Positions 16,695 through 24,980 of a stretch of 34,845 nucleotides of DNA are shown here, piece by piece (within the stretch, counting starts at the first letter, position 1; each line of letters starts with the position of its first letter). Both the position numbers and the translations under genes were made by a program. Under the pieces are notes generated by a model. That model was not told the origin of the DNA. It worked only from the letters and a program-made list of their open reading frames with translations, and did no database searches. This stretch comes from Myxococcales bacterium. GTDB lineage: Bacteria; Myxococcota_A; Polyangia; Polyangiales; Polyangiaceae. The stretch covers positions 26,439-61,283 of the forward strand of contig JAAFHV010000017.1 in NCBI GenBank assembly GCA_013297655.1, in the 5' to 3' direction.

Positions 16695-18359
16695 ATGTCG
16701 GATCGTTCTGGCGCGACCCGATCGGACGCCACAGATCCGTTGATTGGGCGGACGATCAACGACCGCTTCAAGATCACTCGCCTCATTGCGCGCGGTGGCA
16801 TGGGGAAGGTCTACCTCGCCGAGCAGGCTCCGCTCGGGCGTCTCTGCGCGGTCAAGGTGCTGAACCCGAGCTACAACGGCAACGCCGAGCCGGAGTTCCA
16901 CAAGCGGTTCTTCCTCGAGGCGAGCGTCACGTCGCGGCTCTCGCACCCGAACACCGTGACCATCTTCGACTACGGCGTCACGGACGACGACTACTACTTC
17001 ATGGCGATGGAGTACCTGGAGGGCCAAACCCTCTACCAGGCCATCCGCAAAGACGGTTTCATCGTCGAAGAGCGCGCCGTCAACATCGTGAGCCAGATTT
17101 GCCGCGGCCTCCGCGAGGCGCACGCGATTGGCGTGATCCACCGCGATTTGAAGCCCGCCAACATCTTCCTCGTTCGCCACGGCGACGAGCCGGACTTCGT
17201 GAAGATCTTGGACTTCGGGCTCGTGAAGAACGTGCTCGAGAAGGCCGAAGATCAGATCACCCAAACGGGCCTCTTCATGGGCTCGCCGAAGTACATGGCG
17301 CCGGAGCAGATCCACGGCGCCGCGGTCGACGCGCGGACGGATATTTATTCGCTCGGGATCGTGCTCTGCGAAATGCTCACCGGTCGCGTGCCGTTCGACC
17401 GCGCGACGAGCGTCAGCATCCTGATGGCGCACGTGAGCGAGGCCCCGCCCGCGCTCGCGGATCTCAAGCCGGACATCGTGGCCTCGATCGAAGTGGAAGA
17501 CATCGTGCGGCGCTGCCTCGCGAAGAATCCCCAAGACCGATACACGTCGATGGACGATCTCCTCATGGCGCTGCGTGTCGCGGCGGGCGTCAGCATGACG
17601 GGCCAAGTGTCGGCGTTCCCGCTCGCGTTCTCGGCCGAACGAAAGCGCGCGGCGGCGAGCGGATCGCAGCCGGTCGTTCTGCGCTCGGGGCCACTCGGGC
17701 AGGTGAACGCGAGCGGCGGGATCCCCGTTCACGTCACCGGCTCCGTGCAGGTCCCGGTCGCTCCGACGAGCGGGGGGGGCCAGAGCCAAACTCCCATGTC
17801 GCTCACGAGCGACGACATGCCGCCGGCGATCTTTCCTCGTCGGTCGCGCCTCTCGTTGCCAATCACGCTCGCGGTCGCCGCGGCGGTGGGAGGGCTCGGA
17901 GGCCTGGTCGCATACAAGATCTCCACGGCACCGCCGAGGGTCGCGGCGGGGCCCGTGCTCATGCCCTCGGCGAGCCAGGCGCCCGCTCCCACCAGCGCGC
18001 CAGAAGCATCGGCGGCCCCGAACGGATCGGTCGCGTCAGTCGCATCGGTCGCACCGCGCGCACCCGACAATCGGCAAGCGATGCTGCACGTCGAGTCGTC
18101 TCCCGCGGGAGCCATCGTGCGCCGCGAGGGGGTGGAGCTCTGCCACGTCACGCCCTGCGATATCTTGCTCACCGGCTCCGATGCCGCGCCGGACAAGGTG
18201 CTGTCGCTGGTGATCCAAAAGCCTAACTTCAAGCCCTATCCCGTCGACGCGAAGGTGTCGGAGGGGAAGGTGAGCGCGAAGCTGGTTTGGGCGGGCGCCG
18301 GGCACCCGCCGAAGGACCCGACCGCGCCCACGCCGAGCGGCTACAAGGGCGCCTACTAA
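16695..18359 (+). CDS. Receptor-type Ser/Thr protein kinase with PEGA-like C-terminal domain
   Basis: A 554-residue Hanks-type kinase. Residues 24-295 form the kinase domain: glycine loop ARGGMGKVY (32-40), K54 in CAVKVL, HRDLKPAN (149-156) with D151, DFG (173-175), SPKYMAPEQ (197-205) and DIYSLGIVLCEML. All catalytic residues are present, so it should be active. A linker rich in S/G/P leads to one membrane span at about 387-408 (SLPITLAVAAAVGGLGGLVA). The outside part has an Ala/Pro/Ser linker and a PEGA-like domain (about 461-535: AMLHVESSPAGAIVRREGVE, TPCDILLTG, LVIQKPNFKPYPV). It would phosphorylate cytoplasmic targets in response to an envelope cue. No substrate is identifiable; the next gene on the strand is the TonB-dependent receptor. 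Confidence 0.93.
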   Translation: MSDRSGATRSDATDPLIGRTINDRFKITRLIARGGMGKVYLAEQAPLGRLCAVKVLNPSYNGNAEPEFHKRFFLEASVTSRLSHPNTVTIFDYGVTDDDYYFMAMEYLEGQTLYQAIRKDGFIVEERAVNIVSQICRGLREAHAIGVIHRDLKPANIFLVRHGDEPDFVKILDFGLVKNVLEKAEDQITQTGLFMGSPKYMAPEQIHGAAVDARTDIYSLGIVLCEMLTGRVPFDRATSVSILMAHVSEAPPALADLKPDIVASIEVEDIVRRCLAKNPQDRYTSMDDLLMALRVAAGVSMTGQVSAFPLAFSAERKRAAASGSQPVVLRSGPLGQVNASGGIPVHVTGSVQVPVAPTSGGGQSQTPMSLTSDDMPPAIFPRRSRLSLPITLAVAAAVGGLGGLVAYKISTAPPRVAAGPVLMPSASQAPAPTSAPEASAAPNGSVASVASVAPRAPDNRQAMLHVESSPAGAIVRREGVELCHVTPCDILLTGSDAAPDKVLSLVIQKPNFKPYPVDAKVSEGKVSAKLVWAGAGHPPKDPTAPTPSGYKGAY

Positions 18360-18401
18360 CGGGCGATCACGCCGCGCGAGTTGGCGAGCGGTCTTGGGCA
18401 G

Positions 18402-18446
18402 CCGGAGCGTCGCGAGGCCCGCGGCTCCGGAGCGTCGCGAGGCCCG
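18402..18446. repeat. Two perfect 20-bp direct repeats before the TonB receptor gene
   Basis: CCGGAGCGTCGCGAGGCCCG occurs at 18402-18421 and again at 18427-18446, a 25-nt period separated by 5 nt. It lies 43 nt after the kinase stop and about 110 nt before the receptor ATG. Tandem sites of this size could bind a regulator; I see no clear promoter in this 196-nt gap (18360-18555). Confidence 0.55.
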
Positions 18447-18555
18447 ACGCGATCGGGGTACGCGGCGATGGTCGCGCAAGCGGAAATGGACAAATCGGTA
18501 GCCGCCGAAAACCGTGCTTTTTCCCTTGGATCGGGCCTGGTATGGTCGCACCCGT

Positions 18556-21099
18556 ATGGCGAATTTCGCGTGGCGCAGTCGTTCCGCCCTTCGCCGGGTC
18601 GCGCTCGCGCTCGCTGTTTTGTCGAGCCTCGCGGTGTCGTCCACGGCCCACGCCGACGCTCGCGCCGAGGCCCGCACCCACTTCAAGGCCGGCATGGCCG
18701 CGATCGCGGCGAAGAGCTACGACGTCGGCATCGCGGAGCTCGAGCAGGCGTACGCGATCCTGCCGCACCCGAACGTGCTCTTCAACATCGCGCGTGCGCA
18801 CGCCGAGGCGGGCCACACCGAGAAGGCGATCGACGCCTATAAGAAATACCTCGAGGGCGACTCGGCCGACAAAGAGGAAGTGCAGAAGGTCGTCGCGCAG
18901 CTCGAGGTCCGCCTCGCGCAGGAGAAGGCCGCCGCAGAGCCGCCGCCGGTCGCCCCGGTGCCCGCCGTCCCCGTCGCGCCCAAGCCAGACGTCCCCTGTC
19001 CTGACCCGAAAGACCCTGTAAAGCCCGAGATCGCGCCCCCGCCGAAGGTGGTCGCCAAGCCCGCGCCGAAGGTGCCGGAGAACCTCGGAACCGCGCGCAC
19101 GGAAGACGTGTTCGAGGAGACGGTCGTCACCGCGTCGCGCGGAAAGCAGAGCCCGCTCGACGCGCCGAACTCCACCGCGATCATCACCGAACAAGACATT
19201 CGCCTCTCCGGCATCACGAAGATCCCGGAGCTGCTCCGGCGCCTCGCCGGGATCGACATCATGGAGGTCACTGGCGGTCAAACCGAGGTGAGCATTCGTG
19301 GGTTCAACCAGCGCCTCTCGAACAAGGTGCTCGTGCTCGTCGATGGCCGCAGTGTGTACGTCGATCTGCTCGGCGCTACGCTGTGGCAGGCGCTCTCGAT
19401 CGGCGTCGAGGACATCGACCGCATCGAGGTGGTGCGCGGCCCCGGCTCCGCCCTCTACGGCGCCGACGCGTTCAACGGCGTCATCAACGTGATCACGAAG
19501 CGCCCCGGGCAGGGAAAAAACGGGGTCGCCGGCGGCTATGGCAGCCAGAACGTGGCGCACGGCAGCTTGTGGGCGTCGGGGCAAAACAAGGGCTTCGGCT
19601 GGCGCGCAGCGGCCGGTTACGACTACCTCCCGCGCTGGTCGCGCGAGGTGCCCAACGGTCGCGCCGACGTGCGCCTCGGGGTCGCCGATCAGGTGGAATC
19701 TGCACGCACCGTCCGCATCGACGTACGTGGCAATCAGAAGCTCGGAAAAGACACCAACGTTTATCTTGGCGGCGGGCTCGTGCAGGGCAATCTCGAAGTC
19801 TTGGGCATCGGCGCGCTCAACGACCTCGTGCTCCCGAACCTGGTCGCGACCGATCTCACCGGCGGCCTCACGTCCAAGTACCTCGACGTGCGCACGTTCT
19901 GGAACCGCTTTCGGACCGACTCCACGCTGAACGTGGCCTACGAGGGGCAGTCGCTGTTGCCTTCGCGCGCGGAGCAGAACATCGTCGACAACGAGGCCCA
20001 GCTCAAGGCCGGCTTCGACGTGACGGAGAACATCCGGAACGAGCTCCGCGCGGGCGGGAGCTACCGCTTCAAAGACGTCAACTGGACGTTCTTGGACCGG
20101 CAGAGGACCGAGCATCACTTCGGTATCTTCTTCCACGACGAGCTCTCCTTCTCGAAGAAGGTGACCATCGTCGGTGACATGCGCCTCGACTACGTGCCTT
20201 ACCTCGGGCGGTTCGTGCCTTCGCCGCGCGGAGCGGTGCTGTTCCACCCTACGAAACGCTCCACTCTGCGCGCCACCGTCGCGACCGCGTTTCGTAAGCC
20301 CACGTTCATCGAGTCCTATCTACGACTGCCGGTGAACTTGCCTGTCGCGGGCGGTACGTCGATCACCGAAGGGGTTCGCTCGGAAGATCCCGGCTTCAAG
20401 GTGGGGCCCGAGCGCATCTTCAACGCCGAAGTGGGCTATCGCACCGAAGACTCCGAGAAGATCGTGATCGACGCTTCGGCCTATTACAACCGCGTGTCGA
20501 ACTTGATGCAGCTCTCCGGCGCGAGGCCCATCACCGTGGGCGACATCGCCGCCGGCGCGCGCGCGTTCGACCCGCAGGCGGGGCAGTTCCCGCTCCTCAT
20601 CGGTGGCTTCTCGAACCAGTGCCAGCTCTACAATACGTTCGGCGGTGAGCTCTCCGTGCGCACGTTTCCGGTGGAGGGCCTCGACCTCTACGGCAGCTAC
20701 ACGCTGAACCTCACGAACCAAGACGAGTCGGGCTGTACGGCGCAAGATCGCATCTCGCAGGCGATCACGACCGACGCGCGGACGAGCGTGCACAAGCTGA
20801 ACGCCGGCGTGCAGGTGCGAACCAAGGTGGGTATCGACGGCTCGGTCGACTTTCACTTCGTCGGCGGTCAAACGTGGGCCGAGCAGGTCACGAACGCGGT
20901 CGCGCAGCGCATCGAGTACCAGCAGTTCGAGCTCCCCGCCTATACCCTCCTCAACGCGCGCGTCGGTTATCGTTTCATGGAAGACCGCGCCGAGATCTCG
21001 GTCGCGGGCTTCAACCTCGTCGGCGTACAGCACCGTCAGCACCCCTTCGGGCAGCTCCTCGACCGGCGGGTCATGGGCCTCGCCACGTTCCGCTTTTGA
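18556..21099 (+). CDS. TonB-dependent outer-membrane receptor with N-terminal TPR domain
   Basis: An 847-residue active-transport receptor. After a signal peptide (ALALAVLSSLAVSSTAHA, cleavage before D34) comes a TPR-like helical domain at about 36-120 (HFKAGMAAIAAKSYDVGIAE, LFNIARAHAEAGHTEKAIDAY). A Pro/Val/Lys-rich linker (about 127-178) then leads to a TonB-box-like stretch EETVVTAS (188-195). The plug domain follows (about 200-315: TAIITEQDIRLSGI, EVSIRGFNQRLSNKVLVLVD, IEVVRGPGSALYGADAFNG, NVITKRP), then a 22-strand-type barrel ending FRF. In ordinary receptors the TonB box is at the mature N-terminus; here a periplasmic protein-binding domain precedes it. Substrate is unknown. It is followed after 8 nt by a lipoprotein gene, a likely partner. 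Confidence 0.92.
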   Translation: MANFAWRSRSALRRVALALAVLSSLAVSSTAHADARAEARTHFKAGMAAIAAKSYDVGIAELEQAYAILPHPNVLFNIARAHAEAGHTEKAIDAYKKYLEGDSADKEEVQKVVAQLEVRLAQEKAAAEPPPVAPVPAVPVAPKPDVPCPDPKDPVKPEIAPPPKVVAKPAPKVPENLGTARTEDVFEETVVTASRGKQSPLDAPNSTAIITEQDIRLSGITKIPELLRRLAGIDIMEVTGGQTEVSIRGFNQRLSNKVLVLVDGRSVYVDLLGATLWQALSIGVEDIDRIEVVRGPGSALYGADAFNGVINVITKRPGQGKNGVAGGYGSQNVAHGSLWASGQNKGFGWRAAAGYDYLPRWSREVPNGRADVRLGVADQVESARTVRIDVRGNQKLGKDTNVYLGGGLVQGNLEVLGIGALNDLVLPNLVATDLTGGLTSKYLDVRTFWNRFRTDSTLNVAYEGQSLLPSRAEQNIVDNEAQLKAGFDVTENIRNELRAGGSYRFKDVNWTFLDRQRTEHHFGIFFHDELSFSKKVTIVGDMRLDYVPYLGRFVPSPRGAVLFHPTKRSTLRATVATAFRKPTFIESYLRLPVNLPVAGGTSITEGVRSEDPGFKVGPERIFNAEVGYRTEDSEKIVIDASAYYNRVSNLMQLSGARPITVGDIAAGARAFDPQAGQFPLLIGGFSNQCQLYNTFGGELSVRTFPVEGLDLYGSYTLNLTNQDESGCTAQDRISQAITTDARTSVHKLNAGVQVRTKVGIDGSVDFHFVGGQTWAEQVTNAVAQRIEYQQFELPAYTLLNARVGYRFMEDRAEISVAGFNLVGVQHRQHPFGQLLDRRVMGLATFRF

Positions 21100-21107
21100 G
21101 CCCACCG

Positions 21108-22793
21108 ATGAACCACCTTCGAGCCAAATTCGCCTGGAACGCGCCGCAACGTGCGGCCGCCGTGATCGCGCGTGGTGCGCTCTTCGGCGCCGTCGTGGTC
21201 GCGTGCACGGTGCCGATCGACGACTCGCGCGACGACAAGCGGCTCCTGCCGGCGCAGGGCGTGATTCGTGGAACGGTGACGTACGTCGGTCCCCGCCCTT
21301 GCACGCAGAACCGCCGCGTCGTCGGCAACGCGATCGTCTTGGCGTTCGATCGACGTAACCCGCCGCCGCCGAACGGCATCGCCTCCGGCGCGGTGAACTT
21401 CGCCGTCGTGCCCGGCGATACCCTCTTTGCGAACGAGCCGCGTACGCGCGGGGCGGAGGTGTCGTGCCCGCCGACGAGCGAGCTCGTCAGTGTGTCGTCG
21501 CCGTTTACCCTCTCTCCGCTCGCGGCGGGCTCGTACACGCTGGTCGCGTTCTTCGATCGCGGTGGCCGCTTTTTGCCGCAATTTCGCTATCGGAACCAGC
21601 CGGAAGCGGGTGACCTCGCCGGCGGCTACTTGGATGTCCGCGACGCGGAGCTCAACCGCGGAAATCCGGCCTACGCGCCGCAGTACTTGCCAGTCGACGT
21701 CGGCGTCGCGAACGCGGATGGCAACTTCACCATCCCGCCGCAAGGCGCCCTGACCGACAACGTGCCCGTCACGATCGGCCAGACCGTGACCACGAACCGG
21801 CCCTACTTTTACCCGGAGGGCGCGCAAGATCCGTCGCTCGTGTCGCCTACTCCGGCGAATCCCTCCGGCGACGCGAAGTACGTCCCCGTGATCACGATGA
21901 CGCAGGATCATCAGATCCTCGCGGTGCCGGACGTGTTCAACGTGGACACCCTCACCCTCTACGAGCAGGGCTACAAAGCGGTCTCCCTCGGCTACGGCGT
22001 GCCAGACGAAGAGCGCGCCGACGCGACGGCGCTCGACAAGCCGTTCGGCCTGCCCCTCGAGGCGCTGCCACCGCAAGCCAACGGCGGCCTCTTGGTGTTC
22101 GGGCGTGGCGGTTCGTTGCCGGAAAATCAAAGAATTCCGAGCTATTGGCCGAGTGTCAACTTCCGCAAGCTCGACGACGATCCGAACCACGAGAAGGACC
22201 CGCAGAGCCTCTCGTTCCAAGGTGGCGCGAAGGCCCCCGCGGTCGTGATTCAGGGCGTGACGCTGCTCGACGAGAGCATGGTTCGCACCGTCGCCGGTCC
22301 GGTGGCAGCCGGCCCTGCGACGAGCACCCTGCGAGGCAAGGTGCGTGTGCTCGTGCGGCCGCAGGCGCTCTGCATCGACTCGCTGCGCCCCGATCGTGGC
22401 GGCGTGCTGGTGACGCCGCACCTCACCGCGAAGAGCGCGAACCCCACCGAGACGGGCGAGCGCGCCCTCGTGGACGAGGCGCGCGTGAAGCAGGCGAACA
22501 GGCTCGTGTTCGAGGTGCGGCGCGGGTGTTTGCCGCTCGGCCGATACGGCATTTCGGCGGCCTACCCCTCTGGCCAAGTGTGGAGTGTGCCGAACGAAGC
22601 GGGGGCCTGCGCGCCGCTCGAGGGCAGCTTGATCGAGCGCGACGGCACAGGTTCGTGTGCAAAGAAGCCGCGCCCGATCTTGTATTCGCAGGGGCCGCGC
22701 GCGGTGCTCGAGATCGTGCCCCCGACGACCCCGGAGGGCGAGCGCACCTGCCAAGAGAACCCCGTCCCGGACGAGTGCCTTCCCTCGCGGTAG
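21108..22793 (+). CDS. Large lipoprotein paired with the TonB-dependent receptor
   Basis: A 561-residue lipoprotein with an N-terminal signal ending VVVAC (lipid site about C33) and a following TVPIDDSRDD. The mature part is beta-rich; its beginning resembles a carboxypeptidase-regulatory-like fold (GVIRGTVTYVG, NAIVLAFDR, PLAAGSYTLVAFFDRGGRF). Later parts (YVPVITMTQDHQILAVPDVF, GVTLLDESMVRTVAG) are not recognised. A few cysteines near the end (GACAPLEG, GTGSCAKK, ERTCQENPVPDEC) may form disulfides. The ATG lies 8 nt after the receptor stop, so the genes are almost certainly one transcript, and this protein may act as a surface or periplasmic partner of the receptor, as SusD-like or other lipoproteins do for their receptors. 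It is not SusD-like in sequence. Confidence 0.78.
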   Translation: MNHLRAKFAWNAPQRAAAVIARGALFGAVVVACTVPIDDSRDDKRLLPAQGVIRGTVTYVGPRPCTQNRRVVGNAIVLAFDRRNPPPPNGIASGAVNFAVVPGDTLFANEPRTRGAEVSCPPTSELVSVSSPFTLSPLAAGSYTLVAFFDRGGRFLPQFRYRNQPEAGDLAGGYLDVRDAELNRGNPAYAPQYLPVDVGVANADGNFTIPPQGALTDNVPVTIGQTVTTNRPYFYPEGAQDPSLVSPTPANPSGDAKYVPVITMTQDHQILAVPDVFNVDTLTLYEQGYKAVSLGYGVPDEERADATALDKPFGLPLEALPPQANGGLLVFGRGGSLPENQRIPSYWPSVNFRKLDDDPNHEKDPQSLSFQGGAKAPAVVIQGVTLLDESMVRTVAGPVAAGPATSTLRGKVRVLVRPQALCIDSLRPDRGGVLVTPHLTAKSANPTETGERALVDEARVKQANRLVFEVRRGCLPLGRYGISAAYPSGQVWSVPNEAGACAPLEGSLIERDGTGSCAKKPRPILYSQGPRAVLEIVPPTTPEGERTCQENPVPDECLPSR

Positions 22794-22889
22794 CCGTCGC
22801 CGACCACGTTCGAAGTCGGTTGAGTCCCGCTTCTTCCTCGGAACGTTCGTGAGGATCGTGTGCCCTCGGCACGGTCGTTCTCGGAGCCG

Positions 22890-23939
22890 CTACTCCGACG
22901 CGCTTCCGGCGTGGCAATAAGCGCAGTTGCGGTCCGCCGACGCGCCACCGACGGGAGGATCGTTCTTCGGATCGGCGTCGCGGTAGAGCGCGGCCTTGAC
23001 GGTGAGGTCGGAGCCGAGGCGCTCGTCGAGGATCGACTTGTACGGCCAGCTCGCGTATTCCTTTATCTTCTTCGCGTTGGCATAAACTATTTTCGCGATA
23101 TCGATCTTGCCTTGTTTCACGAGGAGATCACCGAAGTAGAGGAAGAAACCCTCTGCGTTGTGTGGCGCGATCCAGCCGTTCCAGCAGACGCGCTTGCGAC
23201 CTTCGCTCGTGGCTTGGCCGAGGTATTTCGTGATGTCGGGGTTTGCGCGGTCGACCTTCTCGCCGAAGCACGCGTCGAGGGATTCGTAGAGCGAGTCGAC
23301 GGCTTTGTCGAAGCGCGGGTCGCTGGCGGGGAGCGGGTCGTACGCGAGGGCGCGGCAGAACAGGTTGAACTCGGGATAAGCCGCGACGGCCGCGTCGAGC
23401 ACGGCGAAGCCTTGTTGCTCGAGGGCGGCGTTCTGCGTCGCCTGCCCCGCGTTCACGAGCGCCGTACCGAGGAAACACCCGACGCGGGGATCGTTCGGCT
23501 GCTTCTCCTGCGCGAAAGCGAACCACCCGGGGAGCGACATCGCTTCGGCCTGGATCGCGTCGCCGTCCATGTTCGGATCGCGACGCGACTCCGCGACGTG
23601 CCAGAGGTGCGCGAGGCCACGAACGAGCGCGATCTCCTCGCCGGTCCGGCCTTGTTTCACCGCCTCGTCGAGGGCCGCCGCGCTCGGCTTCGCGCCCGAA
23701 TAGCGCGACGTATGGAAGCTCTCGAAGAACGAAAGCACCTCGGGGGCCATCGGAAAGGGCGGGGCAAGACCGGCGTCGGGCGCCGCATCCGGAGCGGGCG
23801 GCGCGCCGGTGTCGAACGTGGTCGCGGCATCTGGCGCAGGTGTGGGCGGCGTCGTGCGGGTGTCGTCGGCTGCGCCGCACGCGGCCGCGAAGACGATCGC
23901 GAGAGATCCGAGAAGCGATAGGTGATGACGGAGTTTCAT
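22890..23939 (-). CDS. Lipoprotein with a single CXXCH motif at the extreme C-terminus
   Basis: A 349-residue lipoprotein. The signal LLGSLAIVFAAAC puts the lipid on about C20, followed by a T/P/A/D-rich linker to about 60. The body (about 65-330) is helical and TPR-like (ALDEAVKQGRTGEEIALVRG, VGCFLGTALVNAGQATQNAA, GDLLVKQGKIDIAKIVYANA). At 339-343 it carries CAYCH, six residues before the end; this is the c-type heme attachment motif, normally placed near the N-terminus of a cytochrome fold. No clear axial methionine module follows. Other cysteines lie at VGCFLG, LFCRAL, DACFGE and RVCWNG. It may bind heme or a metal, or the motif may be fortuitous. It converges on the receptor-lipoprotein operon; the 96 nt between holds no gene. 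Confidence 0.75.
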   Translation of the reverse strand: MKLRHHLSLLGSLAIVFAAACGAADDTRTTPPTPAPDAATTFDTGAPPAPDAAPDAGLAPPFPMAPEVLSFFESFHTSRYSGAKPSAAALDEAVKQGRTGEEIALVRGLAHLWHVAESRRDPNMDGDAIQAEAMSLPGWFAFAQEKQPNDPRVGCFLGTALVNAGQATQNAALEQQGFAVLDAAVAAYPEFNLFCRALAYDPLPASDPRFDKAVDSLYESLDACFGEKVDRANPDITKYLGQATSEGRKRVCWNGWIAPHNAEGFFLYFGDLLVKQGKIDIAKIVYANAKKIKEYASWPYKSILDERLGSDLTVKAALYRDADPKNDPPVGGASADRNCAYCHAGSASE

Positions 23940-24069
23940 GCGGACACGATGCCTCGCACCGAGGGCGTCCACTATCCGTCCAAGGTCATGCTCGAGGTCA
24001 TGGTGCCGCCATGACCTCGCCGTCGCGAGCGGGCGTCTTCCGGAAACGCGGACGACGCGCGGGCGGGGG

Positions 24070-24675
24070 TCAGCAGTCGCAGTCGGGCGTCTCGCCGGCG
24101 TTAGGACAGCGCGATATGCAGTGATTCGGAGCGCAGTATCCGGTCGAAGTCTGGACCTCGCCGAACGTGCGGCGGCAGAAATAGAGCGGATTGCGGCAAT
24201 CGCTGTTTTGTGTGCACTCCTTCAAGCACGAGCCGACTCCAGTGAGCGTGGTCGACGGCAAACACACCGAGCCGGCGTTGCAGTCTTTCCGGGTGAGCGC
24301 GGCCCCGGCCTGGGGCGCGTCCGGGGCGCTGCAAAAGCTGCGGCAATACCCTTCGTTCCAGATGACGGTCGAGTGGCATGCCGCTGCGGTCGGCGCGAGC
24401 GATTGTCCGCTCGGTTGGCAGTCGGACTCTTTGTTGCAGGTGTTCCCGTCGGTGGAGACCGGAGTCGTGGCGTCGACGAGCCTATCCGTCGTCGCGTCGG
24501 CGACCGCGCTGTCGATGACCGCGCCGTCGACCACGACGGGGGCAGGATCGGCGTCCACGAGGCTCGCGCTCGCGTCGACGAGCGGAGGTGCCACCGAGGC
24601 GTCCTCGATCGTCTCCGGCGCGATGCGACCGCAGCCGAACGCGAGAATGGATACGAAGGTGATTCGTTTGAACAT
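24070..24675 (-). CDS. Cysteine-rich secreted lipoprotein-like protein
   Basis: A protein of about 201 residues starting MFKRITFVSILAFGC, a short signal with a lipobox-like end (AFGC). A D/A/V-rich low-complexity stretch (about 28-70, repeated VDA and DA pairs) leads to a cysteine-rich domain of about 125 residues with roughly 16 cysteines in short spacings (TCNKESDCQ, GYCRSFC, KDCNAGSVC, SCLKECTQNSDC, NHCISRCP, DCDC). This fold type, disulfide-knotted and displayed outside, is common in Polyangia but has no assigned function. ATG 24675 was chosen; an ATG at 24690 adds five residues and cannot be excluded. Confidence 0.7.
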   Translation of the reverse strand: MFKRITFVSILAFGCGRIAPETIEDASVAPPLVDASASLVDADPAPVVVDGAVIDSAVADATTDRLVDATTPVSTDGNTCNKESDCQPSGQSLAPTAAACHSTVIWNEGYCRSFCSAPDAPQAGAALTRKDCNAGSVCLPSTTLTGVGSCLKECTQNSDCRNPLYFCRRTFGEVQTSTGYCAPNHCISRCPNAGETPDCDC

Positions 24676-24824
24676 GGCGATTCTCGACATGGGCCGAATC
24701 TGTTCGCGGGAGGTCGTGTTGTCAAACGACGAAGCGCGCAAATGGGGGGCCGGAGAAATGGACGATTGAATCGGCCAAATGGCCTATGTCGCATTCGGTA
24801 AAAATGGAGCCGTACGGTAAGGCG

Positions 24825-24861
24825 CGAGCCATTCGCCGCTCCGAGTGCGCCGAATGGCTCG
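24825..24861 (-). terminator. Inverted repeat after ribF
   Basis: CGAGCCATTCG (24825-24835) and CGAATGGCTCG (24851-24861) form a perfect 11-bp stem with a 15-nt loop in the 305-nt gap between ribF and the cysteine-rich gene. It lies about 120 nt beyond the ribF stop and lacks a T tract. It could be a terminator or a protein-binding palindrome. No gene is seen in 24691-24980. Confidence 0.4.
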
Positions 24862-24980
24862 TCGAGGGGCGGTCACCGTGAAGTGTTCCTGGAAGCGCGC
24901 TCGCTCCTGCTCTCGGCGCGCACGTCGCCAGTGCTCTAGCAGCGACGGTCGTCACGCACGCGGCGCTACCGGTGGCGCGT

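Noticed and set aside
15744-17789. A 681-codon minus-strand frame across the MYXO-CTERM gene and the kinase
   Set aside because: It is antisense to the kinase and in a shifted frame over the MYXO-CTERM gene; composition is R/H/D-rich shadow sequence.
18367-20247. A 626-codon minus-strand frame opposite the TonB receptor
   Set aside because: Antisense of a clear receptor gene; no recognisable domain.
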